Positions 1 to 11,500 of a stretch of 64,000 bases of DNA are shown here, in pieces. The stretch spans positions 107,668,001 to 107,732,000 of the forward strand of contig NC_060214.1 of NCBI RefSeq assembly GCF_021130785.1, written 5' to 3'. Position 1 is the first letter of the stretch. Each line of letters starts with the position of its first letter. The notes under the pieces are model-generated. The model worked only from the letters and a program-made list of their open reading frames with translations. It was not told the DNA's origin and searched no databases. Origin of the DNA: Homalodisca vitripennis. Taxonomy: Eukaryota > Arthropoda > Insecta > Hemiptera > Cicadellidae. The position numbers and the translations under genes are program-made.

Positions 1-202
1 CTTGATGCTATATCATCAAGCCATGCTCCTAATTAATCCTGTACCTCCTCTATGATAGTGTTGGGTCACTGAATGAGTAAACTTGACATATCTCCAAGTT
101 GTCTGCCGTTTGAGTGTTAATCGTTTAAGTTGCAAAATTTTGGTGAAGAATCATTGAGATTCTCCACATTTCTTGGATTAAATTATATATTATTAGGGTC
201 TT

Positions 203-380
203 GAATCCTAATACTATTATAAATGTAAAAGTGCCTTTGTTTGTTTGTTTTGCTTTCACTCATAAACTATTCAACCGATTGTACTGAAATTTTATATGGA
301 CATTCTTACGGTCCCTGGGATGATGACCTATTCTTATTTAGAAAATCCCTCCGAGCTTCACCCCACTGGTCTTTAGAGTA
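203..380. repeat. Interspersed repeat, copy A
   Basis: Contains GTACTGAAATTTTATATGGA and GAAAATCCCTCCG, shared with 55111-55278. The 'accgattgtactgaaat' style is common to short insect transposons; class not determined. Confidence 0.65.
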
Positions 381-2399
381 GTGAAAAATTCCATCTTAGT
401 CTCCAAAGTTGTTAAACATTATTTAAAAGAGGATGTCTAATGTAATGAACTGTTAAGTGTAAATGTTGTTTATTATTTGCAATTTGTTTACATTTTTGAG
501 AACATTCTCTAAGGGATAACTATTATTTTTCACACCGTTTTAGATTCCAGCGATTAGGTAAGTACTCATATACCATAGAAAATGTTGTATATCACAAGAA
601 GGTCAGAATTTGACTTAAAAACTCCCTTTGAAACACTCTGCAAGAACTGTGCTAGATAAAAGTTCACTAGACTATGGTTTTGAACTAAAGTACCAATTCC
701 AGCCCTAAATGTTCTAAAATACTAAAAATATTTTTTGTTTATGAAGAAACAAACTTGTAGTGTCATCTTTAATGTACTTTGAACTGTACATGTTTATCAA
801 ATATTAAGTATTAGATCTAAAAAAATCAATTTTACTTACAAACTTTTACTATAAATTTAAAAACTGATATAAACCCATCTTAGTTCACTTTTGAGTGTGG
901 TTGCAAAGCTAGCACAAGCTATTCCGGTGCCCTAGGCCCAACACCAATCCAGCATCCTCTCCCCCTCAACACAAAAACATAAATTCTTCCATGATATGTC
1001 TTTAAGAAACAAGTCTTTAATTACCGAAACAACAGAAGATTTAATATTTTTGTATTTTATTTCAAATAATAACCTAATAAATATAAAAATTAACTGCAAC
1101 AACAATTCATTAGAAAGAACTGTTTTCCAAGAGTTAAAATAGGATTTACTTATTGTTCAATTTTTTGTAGTTTTATTTTGTTAAAGGTAAAACAGTTCTC
1201 ATAAATCCATAGTTAGGGCCAAGTTTTATTCCATTGATAGGGTAAATATTGCTTGAAGTCTTTCCTGGAAAATGTTTAAACTAATGTAATTTTTAATTAA
1301 CTGTAGTTCCGAAAATCTGCACTCACCACCAGCAACAGGTACAGGTAACATCAAAAAGAGTGAGGAAACAATTCTGAAACTAAGATTATTGTTGGAGATG
1401 TATTTAAAAATCTTGTGGAATTGAATGTTTGAGTACTCTACATGTTATTGCTTGAATTTCATCACAGAGTTAAGTTCATTCAATGTCTTTAGCATCTTCA
1501 TTTGTAAAAAATGTTTCCACCCTAATAGTATAGAAGCCAAGAACCAATGTACACTATATGAGCACACAACCTAATTTCAATTGAAATCAATAGACTAAGT
1601 TTTTCTAATAAAGAAATCGATCGCCAGCCACAATTTTTTTGTGGGGATCAAAATGGTGGAGTATATGAAATGCAATTTTTTTCCTTCGATTATATCTTTC
1701 ATATACTTAAAACCGACCGTCAGACACATAAACAATAGTTATATCACTGTCAGGCAACTTGACAAAGAAACTGAAATTTACCACTTTCAGGATACACTTA
1801 GTGTTGATTTAACATTTATTTATGTCTCTAATGGTTTATTTTAAGTGTGTCTAAGAAAAATATAAAAGAAAACATGAAAATTTCATATTTTTAACCCTTT
1901 CCATTTGATCTCCACCAAAACAAGCGCATCTGATGATTAATTTCTTTTTTAAAGTAAAAGTATCTATTGATTACAAAAAAAAACCAGATTTTACGCTTAC
2001 ACAATGGAAATTATTTTTCACCTTCTGCAATCGTCCAGCAGAGGTTGTTTGTAAAATCTAACCACAATGCTAATGTGCCATGTGTCCTCATCCACGCACA
2101 TCACTGTCAAATAGTGGGTAGCTAAATAGACCTTTTATACTGTAGTAAGTTGCATTTGTACCCACTGTTTACACTGGCATGACATCCCAGCATGAGTTAC
2201 AGTTTTATCATGATTAGTCTAGTTTCAAAGTAACACTAGCAAGCTTTATGTTTAACTTTTTTGTTTTGTAAAAATACAGTAATTTGTACAAATCGTTATT
2301 TTTACCTTTTTTGCTGCCGACTAGGCCGGCATCTAATTTGCTCAATGGATACGCTGTCCCTGTGTGGTTGATTTTAAGGTATTTCACATATTGCAATTT

Positions 2400-2556
2400 T
2401 ACAGTTACCCCCCTTTGAAAGAGGGGTGGAAATATTTTTATTCTCCAATAAAATCCAATAAAAGTATTTTAATAAGTATGGTGAAGATTGTATATCGATA
2501 TCTCAATCCATTTGAAATATATCCAGGCATATGAGGACTTAATTTACACCCTAAAA
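2400..2556 (+). repeat. Direct repeat, copy 1
   Basis: AGTTACCCCCCTTTGAAAG through TTAATTTACACCCT; recurs at 2672-2807 with small indels, including a longer G run in the second copy. Confidence 0.8.
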
Positions 2557-2671
2557 TGGAAGGAGTTTTGCTAGGAATATCGTAGAGATGTTTAAGTCAT
2601 GTAATTTGTGTTTCTATGGAATAGACATATAAATGACATGTCACAATATAGGGATTGCTATTTGAAAATTT

Positions 2672-2807
2672 AAAGTTACCCCCGTTTGAAAAGGGGGGGG
2701 GGTTTAACCTCCAAATATGTATTTTAATAAATATGGTCAAGATTGTACATCGATATCTCAACCCGTTTGGAATATATCAGGCGTATCAGGGCTTAATTTA
2801 CACCCTG
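2672..2807 (+). repeat. Direct repeat, copy 2
   Basis: Second copy of the 2400-2556 unit, sharing AAGATTGTA.ATCGATATCTCAA and the TTAATTTACACCCT end. The apparent open frame at 2655-2915 is repeat sequence and is not called as a gene. Confidence 0.8.
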
Positions 2808-4957
2808 TGTGTGTATATACAAAAGTTATTGTGCGTTATTAGTGCAATACAAAAGAGTGTTTTGGAATTTAAATTTTACGTAAAATTTCCAGATAACGGG
2901 CGTACAAAGATTTAAGTAGTATACAACATTGCAAAAATAATTGTGAATACAATAAGTATGTAGTTCTTAATAGATCTATACTAAATTTTGTATAGAGACT
3001 GTATATACACCACATAACTTGGTTTTGTTTGTTTGGCTAACCAATAAAACATTGCAAGATGGTGTTCATTTTCATTTGGACAAAATGCTCACAAGTTTTG
3101 CGTTGAACAGTTTCAAGATTATGGATCTTCTAAACGTTTGAAAGTGTAATGATTATGGCAACACGGAGAGTTATTGTTCTATCAGTGTTGTGCAAACTAA
3201 ACTTCTTAACTAATAATCCATCTTCAGATTGACATTGAGAGATAACGCCCACCTGTGAAATCTTCCTTTTTTTCAACTGAGCCGGAAGAGATATTTTCAT
3301 TTGTTGTGTAAAATATCCCTTCAGGTGTAGTCAGAAGAAAGTTGGATGTGGCTGTCATCTTGAAGTATCAACTAATTTTATTTGTGTTATTAATTTTAAA
3401 GATTAATTGGTAAAACGCTTTTTAAAGCCTTTTAGCACAATCTCCCCTGCCCACTTTGACAGGAAGGGGCTGAAGCAGAGTGAGCCACCCCTCTTTCAAG
3501 GGCCACAAGCAGCACAAAGGTCCTTTTAGAACTAAGTGCAATTAGACGTTTGTCTACATATCACTTGATTTGTTTTTCGTAAATTACCTTTCATGGAAAT
3601 TAAAACACCAAAATGTTATCACAGTAACTACAAACTGATTTTAAAGTAGCCTATTTTGAATTACTGTAATCTTATAAAACAACTACTTCATGATTCGAGA
3701 GAGGTAAAAATAAATGTTCAAAATGTTTATAATATTATTTTATTATATAGTTTTCATATAAATAACCGAGCTAAAATAAGTTTGGCTATGCACCATAAAA
3801 CGTTTTGTGTGAACAAACACTTTACTTCCAAGAAAGGCAGTCTAAGTAACCAAACTCTTAATCTAAAACCAGCAGATGCTCTGTAATGGTAACAAAAATG
3901 TCAAAATGTAACTTCACAACCAGTAAATTGGAGATCAGAATTCACGTTCACATAATTTTTTAATTTTGTGCTTTCACCCAACTATTGAAACTGAGATCGA
4001 AAATAACTTTAATATTTATTGTATCAGTCTTAAAAATCCTGGCAATATCTCAAAATGACAGTAATTTAGTGGTATTTAAATTCTTAAAATTACTATGTAA
4101 TAATTCTTCAGTTATTTTATTGACTAAAAATAAATCCTCAATACTTTTCTCTTCATGTTTGAAAATACATTTTAATAATTTTGCATATTACTTTTCTCTT
4201 TGTGTTTAAAAATACATTTTAATAACTTTGCATATTTCTCTTCATACTTTTACTGCCTTTCTAAGGGGCAGATTTGTTAATTTTGTAATATAATATACCA
4301 CAAAATGTGGAGTTTTTGTTTTGTAGTGTTTTTTTTATAGAAAAAAGAATACAACAGTAAAAAAGACAATGTTATTTAAGAACAGCTTCCTTTTTTGCAT
4401 GAAAAACAGTCTTGAGTAAAAACATGAAAGCATTAAGTTAATATCTCCATAAAACTAAGGCTACATTTAACAACTTATCTTAAAAGGAACTTGAACAAAC
4501 TTATTTGTGATTGAAACCATGCATTATCATATTTTTAGTAACATTTTCCATACAACGAATTAATGATAATTTTTCTTCCTTTTTTGGACTAATGTATAAC
4601 AAGATATATATGTTAAAAGTATTTCAATTGTTTGAATTGATTATGAGTTTGTGTTAATTTGTTTGAACATTCTATAAATAACGTTTACAAAAATTAAAAT
4701 GTCATACATATGTCAAAAGCTTGGCACTTTATAATAATCTTTATGTGGCAACACTGATTTATGCAGAGGCAAAAGACTTGAGTACAATGAAACAGGCCAA
4801 CTAACTTTACTGCGTTCTACTAGAAAAGCTTATACAAGTAACTACTTATAAAATGCTAGGACACAATATATGTGCTACTAAAATAATTGTTTGGATATTT
4901 AAAATCAATAATGGGTCATATCTGAATCCGACTTTCAGTTTACTACTTACTGGCTTG

Positions 4958-4963
4958 TTTTAT
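4958..4963 (-). promoter_or_regulatory. Possible polyadenylation signal of the CCDC74-like gene
   Basis: TTTATT on the plus strand reads AATAAA on the minus strand, about 390 bases past the TAG. Such hexamers are common in AT-rich DNA, so the assignment is tentative. Confidence 0.25.
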
Positions 4964-5354
4964 TCACCCAAATGTAGATTCAACAAAATCAATTAGATAA
5001 TAGAATTGGACGGGAAAGGTTATTAATTTTGTTGTATGTATTTCTTGTGCCTTTCAGGCGTATCACAGCCTTTATACTTCACGTATTTCGGTGAAAGCCA
5101 GTTTGTGTTTCAGTATTGAACGAACATTTTCTAAACGTTTCCTTCCGTTAACAACCTTCATAAAGAATAATTATTATCACAATAAAACATTAACTGAAGT
5201 CAGCATAATGTTTGTTCAAACAGTTTTAATAAAAAACTATCGGTATTCTTATAGAAGAGCAACCTCATCAATGCAAATCAAGCATTTTGTTATACATTTG
5301 CATACAATTTGAAAGAGAAATGCTAAAGACTGTAAACTCTCAAGATTGGAAATG

Positions 5355-5580
5355 CTACTGGCTGGGGTCCCTGTTGCCGCGGCCTCCCCGGTTGCCGCGG
5401 TGGTTGTAGTAATGGTTGCCATTGCTGTAGTACCGGGAACGGTTGCTGTTGCTACCAGATGGCTGGCTATAGTTGCGGCTGAGGTGCGGAAGGGAGGGAG
5501 CTCCTTGACCACCCTCCCCACCACCTCCTCCTCTGCGTTGGTTCCCCCCTCCACCTGATGACTGTGACGAATACTCGGGA
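5355..5580 (-). CDS. CCDC74-like gene, terminal coding exon 7 (RGG-like)
   Basis: Encodes residues 259-333 and TAG. Composition is Gly/Arg/Asn/Tyr/Ser-rich, with NQRRGGGGG near the start and RGNRGGRGNRDPSQ at the C terminus. The acceptor is TTTACAG. The split Ser codon (AG plus T) makes the junction seamless. The 3'UTR follows toward lower coordinates. Confidence 0.87.
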
Positions 5581-8500
5581 CTGTAAATAATAAAAACCCA
5601 TTTCATTATATTACTGGTGCTATTGTTTCTTTTCTTTTTTTTTAATAAAAACTCATTGTTTTAAAACATTGATTATGGAACTTTTATGTTGTTTCAACAA
5701 CTGAATAAGTCAAGTAAATATGCAAATCCAATCGTATTTTTTAACTGTCACTGTCATTATAAAATAAGATACAATTTTATCACATTTGTTTATTTTAGGT
5801 CGTTTTAAATCAATAGTGTGTAGTTGGTCATTTGCACACATGAGATTACAGGAATGTATTTATAAAATGTATGGTTCATAATTTGATTTTTACTAAGATC
5901 TCTACTACTGAAAAAGTTTCACATTCTTAAAAACTAAGTCCATTTTCAAATGTATGAAAGAATGGCTTTAGTTTGGTTCCACAATCAAAAATAGTTTAAA
6001 CATCTTAATTTTCTCAAAAATATTGAACATATTGTTGGTTTTTTTGAACCCTGATGACTACAAATTTTTCTAGACATGCATTTTCAAGTTCAAGACTTAA
6101 AATACATTTAATTTCATACCTCAGATATCCTTTAAATAATTTTATTTTCTTATTACTGGGAATATTTTGGGGAACAGGTAAGCAACTTTTCACTTTTTGC
6201 AATAATAAACTGCTAAAGTTTGATGAACATATTATTTCTAATCATACAGTACAAGCTAATATAAACTAAAGTATCAGTCTGTTTTATTTTTATTGGTAAA
6301 AAATAAGGTGTTTTTGGATTAATTAATAACAATTATATTACATTAACATTGTATTATACAATTTACCACATGTTAAAATGATGCTGAAGAACATAATTGT
6401 ATTTTCATGTTAATACTACTTAAGCTAAAAAAGTTCAAATACCCAAGTAGTTTTTCAGAATCATTTGCATGGTTAGCATTTGAAAATTATAAAATCTGAG
6501 AATTTTGAATTTATTAAAATTTGGACTTGAAGCACAAGGAGAACACTTACAGAACTTATCATATTACATACCAAAATAATCCTTAAAATGTAGTAAAACT
6601 AAATATAAACATTGTTATCTACAGTCAAAATGGTGTGATATGTAAAATTGTACATTTCTCAGTTTTTGCCACCAGTTAAAAGCAATAGTTGAATTTTATT
6701 TAACTGAAATGTACGGATTGTAAAGTCCTTCAATAATCTATAACATTACACATGTTCACATTTGAAAATGTCAATAATCAAGCCCCCGACCTCTGAATTT
6801 TGGCATACTGTGTACCTAGGGGAGTGCCAATGGCCGAGTGGTCTAAGATGTTGGACTTTGAGTCTGAGTTAGAGATAGTGCAGGTTCGAATCCTGTCGAT
6901 GACCGTTGCCCTTTTTATCAGTACCATCTATCGACTTTAGTATTAGTACTGTATCGACTCTCCCCCTTATTCTGTTTGATAAGATCCTCGCACAGGCCAG
7001 TGGCCCATGAGGACGGGCAGAATAAGGCATAAGTGGAGATCGGCTTCTCCTTTTATTATAAAAAAAAAATTGAGGTGAAATTGTCTAGTTCACTACTCTG
7101 CAATATGTTACTCCCAATTTATATGAAACCCCTTATACAAAACAACCTGCGTAGTAGATTTCCCATATTTTCCCATAATACGATAAAGAGGAAATCGTTC
7201 AAATGAATTTCAGATTATGAATTATTGCTCCTACCTGGTCCTAGTTCGTTGCTGGGAGTGGTGCCAATAGCTCTGCGAATGCAGGGGAGGGAAGCGATGT
7301 TCGTGGGGCTGACTGCCTCCCCCTCCCCCACCACCCCCGCCACGTCGCCCACCCGAGTGTCTGCCACCACCACTACCACCTCCACCTGAACTGTTCTTGT
7401 TCATTGCTGCCCGCAACGCTGCTATCTGTTAGAAGAGCAAATACTCGTAGATCATTTATAGATGTCACAAGAGTATTATTACATTAACTTTGATGCAAAT
7501 TGTAATATACTACTGCTATACATTTTAAATAAATGGTTAAACTTAATTTGTATTCTGATGATTATAGCTAGAAATAATAAATAACTCAGTATGATACAAA
7601 TGTGAACTTTAATGATGATAAATTGACATACAGGTTTGAATTTTGAAACAAGATGGAGGATACAATAATGGTACATCAAAAAAAATACAGTTCTTAAATT
7701 TTAGGGCAGGGTGGTCGTGCTGGCTTAATGAAATAGAAATATTAGGTATTGTTTTTAATAAAAGATATTGTAATTTGAAAAATAATTTTGTTAAATTTTA
7801 ATTATATTAATTTTGAATTGTTAGCCAAATCGAATGTTCCTGGGTTTTATGTTCTTCCAATGGATCACTGTTAAACTTAAAAGGAATTTTCTCACCCAAT
7901 GTCTGTCTTCTGCTTATCTGTACTTCAGTGATAATATGAATTTATAAATTAACCTTTCTTTTGAATCAAATACTGCTGAATAAAATGTAACCAGTTTATT
8001 TATTTAATATAATAATCTTGCTTCACTTCTTCTATATCCCTCTCTCCTCTAAACTTTTAAACCTCTGCTCTCTTCACTCTTCAACAATCATCCCTGCACA
8101 CTGTATCACTGACTTTAGTTTACTTTATAACTTTTGAGTTTTAGATGTAATAATAAAATTTAAAATAAAATAAAACACATGTTTATTTATGTGTGAATTT
8201 GGATTAATTTTGATATATTTAATTTTGTATTTATTATTGTTTGTATTAAAATTTGAGACAATTTATAAATAATTATTCCTTAATTATTTAATTATTATTA
8301 CTAATAAATGTCTAAATTAAATTAAGTATTCATATGAATGTGAGATGGGTGTATGAAATGAGTCATTACAAAATAATACAAAAAGTGTTAACAAAAATCT
8401 TGACTTTACCTAGACTGCAAATAGAATTCTTATTACGTTTAAAACAATGTTCAAAAGTCTTGATAAATTATATTGATCAGCTTTAATTCAGAGTTAATGT

Positions 8501-11500
8501 AAAAGAAAGCCAAACAAATAAAAGATTAATTTGGTGAAAATTCCAAATTTGAATTGCAAAAAATCACTACTCTAAACTTCTGGATATTTAACGTGAACAG
8601 TGAAATAACGTGTTTCACTGAACAATGGCAAATGTCCGAAAAAATCCTGTTTCCTTCACAATCCTTCCATCGTCAAAAATAACCTGCAAACAAAGTATTG
8701 GATGTGAGTATTATAGAAGATACTTGACAAAGATCTCTCTTCCATTGCTTTATTTCTATTTTTTTAGTAGGGAAGGAGGAGTCTAAATACACTTTTGGTC
8801 GATTTATTGTCAGGTATACTGAAGGGGGATGTGTGAAGTGGTTACCTCATTTGCCGGTTTAGTGTTGCTCTGCAACATCTGCTATTGTTGCTTTCATCTC
8901 ATTATTCAGAGTAACAGATTACTCCATGTACAACCACTGCTGATTAAATCACTGAACAAGTGATTTTATAACAATAACCACATTAGTAAAGGTAGTTGAA
9001 ATTTAGTTGCTTCATAACAACTCCAATGCAATCCAAATGAATAATTGGACAATATTGTATTTTGAGTGCTACTCATATTTCAGTACTATACTCTTGTAAT
9101 AGTTTTAATACTGTTAATTCATTGCCATTATTGTTATAAGCTGTATTCGAATATTTCAAACTTAGCAGATATACAAGGTATGTTCAAAAAGTGATGGAAA
9201 TTTTCATTTTTTGAAAAAAATGTATTTATTATTCATTTACATTAATGTTGTCACCCTAAAAAAATAGTTCCCATTAGATATTATGCACTTGTGCCAGTGC
9301 TTCTTTAAATCCTTGAAACATTTCTCAAACTTGATCTGTAGGATAGCCTTTAGCTCTTTGAGATAAACGTATAAAGTGTCTGTATTGTAAAAGTAACCTG
9401 TACAGAGTACTTTTGGTTTGCGATGACTTGTACTCTTAGGACGATGAGTATCCGGTACAAAGTATCTTTTGAAGTTGTCCCAATATGATCAGTTGTCACA
9501 GTAGTGAATATGTTGCCAAGCTTTGAGCAGCTCTGAACTGTGTTAGTTTGTTGTCATTTGGTTTTATTATGATGCAACATCGCCCGGGGCAGTGTGACGA
9601 TTTGGGCGTTAAAACGAGTAGTTGCCGTTTGCGGTAAATTAACCAAACATGTTCAATTTATTCTGTATTAAAAATTGTTACTGCAAACATTATACACTCT
9701 GACCTTCCACTTTGTCCTCCTTTTATTACTTCAAAAGTGCCATTAAATAACCGTTTTGGGACCTAATATTTTAAAGATTTCCTGAAGGAGTGCCCCTGGC
9801 CCTCCTATTGGTCTGGAGGTGTTTCCATACCCCCGGCTCAACGGTGTACCGGACACGCCCCAGGCAAGATTTCTGGGTGTGCCACTATATCATGATGGGT
9901 TGGGTTGAGTTACTACTTGATGAGTTACTCCATTTAAAAATGTGAGTTGCACCATCCCCATTTTTGAGGAAAGGGGTGTAATTTTTAACTCCATCGTAGA
10001 CTGATCAGTTGATGTTTTTACATATCCCAAAGAAAATTGGAAGTTTGAAAGAGTTTGGAAGAAAAAGTATGAGTTTTGGACACCCAGTGTATGTTTACAC
10101 AGGTACCTTTTTATAGCCTCATGTACTAAGCCCTGAAGTCAATTTATATAACTGGTATAAACACTCTCTTGTTCAATGTGCAATACAACAAAATACATTT
10201 GTAGACATTTTTCAGCTGTTTTCACTACAACCAACTAAATCAATTCCATTATGTAGTGTGTACTTAAAGTATACCTCTTTTCTTTGATCTTCATTGTCAC
10301 GTCGTAACCTACGAATAAGTCTCTCTGCGTCTTCCAATTTAGCTTCATTGTCTACCTCAACAGCACGAGCCTCCAGAGCCATCACCTGTCTGAAAGATGA
10401 AATTTGAAATTGGTGACGTGTAAATATATATATAAATAAATATAAATATATTTTTAAGTTTTATATATATATTTCAAGCTCATAAAATTTATAGCTTATT
10501 ATATAAATAAAATACCAGATTGCACATTAGTAAATATATGCCCCAATTCGCTATGCTTTTTTGTTTTCTTCCCTTCCACATTGCAAAATATATTACATTT
10601 TGGATGATATTACATCACAGTCTGGATGATGATTTGTGTTTTGAAATTTTATAAGCGTCTGAGAAAGTAGATTCAAGTTTAAGATATTAATTTAATTCCT
10701 ATATTTGTGACTAAATCTAAAAAACCAAAGTTACTCAGTTGACAGTAACTTTTCTACTTGGACAGTAGTGGGTGAAGACCTAATTTTGAACTCTGTCACC
10801 CAAGAACTTCCACCATCTAGAGACCGAACTTCTGGTGGCAAAACACGTATTTGGTAAGTGTACGCTGTCTTCAGTACCTAGCACTAAGTTTGGAACAGCA
10901 GCAACACCAATTCTAGATGTGAGTCTTTGAAGGCTTTTCTTCTATTACACAACTTGTAACCACTATATCTTGGTAAGTGTACGCTGTGTCTTCAGTACCT
11001 AGCACTAAGTTTGGAACAGCAGCAACACCAATTCTAGATGTGAGTCTTTGAAGGCTTTTCTTCTATTACACAACTTATAACCACTATATCTTGGTAAGTG
11101 TATGCTGTCTTCAGTACCTAGCACTAAGTTTGGAACAGCAGCAACACCAATTCTAGATGTGAGTCTTTGAAGGCTTTTCTTCTATTACACAACTTGTAAC
11201 CACTATATCTTGGGAAGCACCCAATCTGTAGCAATAAAAAGAATATAAATTTTAGAAATAAAAATTAGAAATATCCAGACACAGTTTTGACTGAAGAATT
11301 CTTTTTGATGCCAGGAACATTTTTTTTTATTTTTTATTTGGGGGAGTGGCAATCTGTACATAGTAGTGGTGGGAAGGCTTTTTTATTTTGTTTTACTGGT
11401 GTTTTGACTCGTATGCCTCCATGTATTTTGATTATCACGACAAAGTAAAATACAGAGAATGACTTTTGAAAATTATTTAAATACAGGACAGTTTTTTTCT

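Larger units (their letters stand above)
1..4950. other. Intergenic, no gene recognised apart from listed repeats
   Basis: AT-rich with frequent stops in all frames; short open frames lack codon structure. Two GC-richer patches (about 900-970 and 3440-3520) hold no recognisable motif. Confidence 0.6.

Noticed and set aside
5249..5558. Overlapping open frames opposite and beside the RGG exon
   Set aside because: They are shadows of the Gly/Arg-rich exon; low-complexity GGN codons remove stops from other frames.
6823..6903. Functional tRNA gene (Leu/Ser-like)
   Set aside because: Boxes A and B are good but the acceptor arms do not pair and a SINE body with A-rich tail follows.
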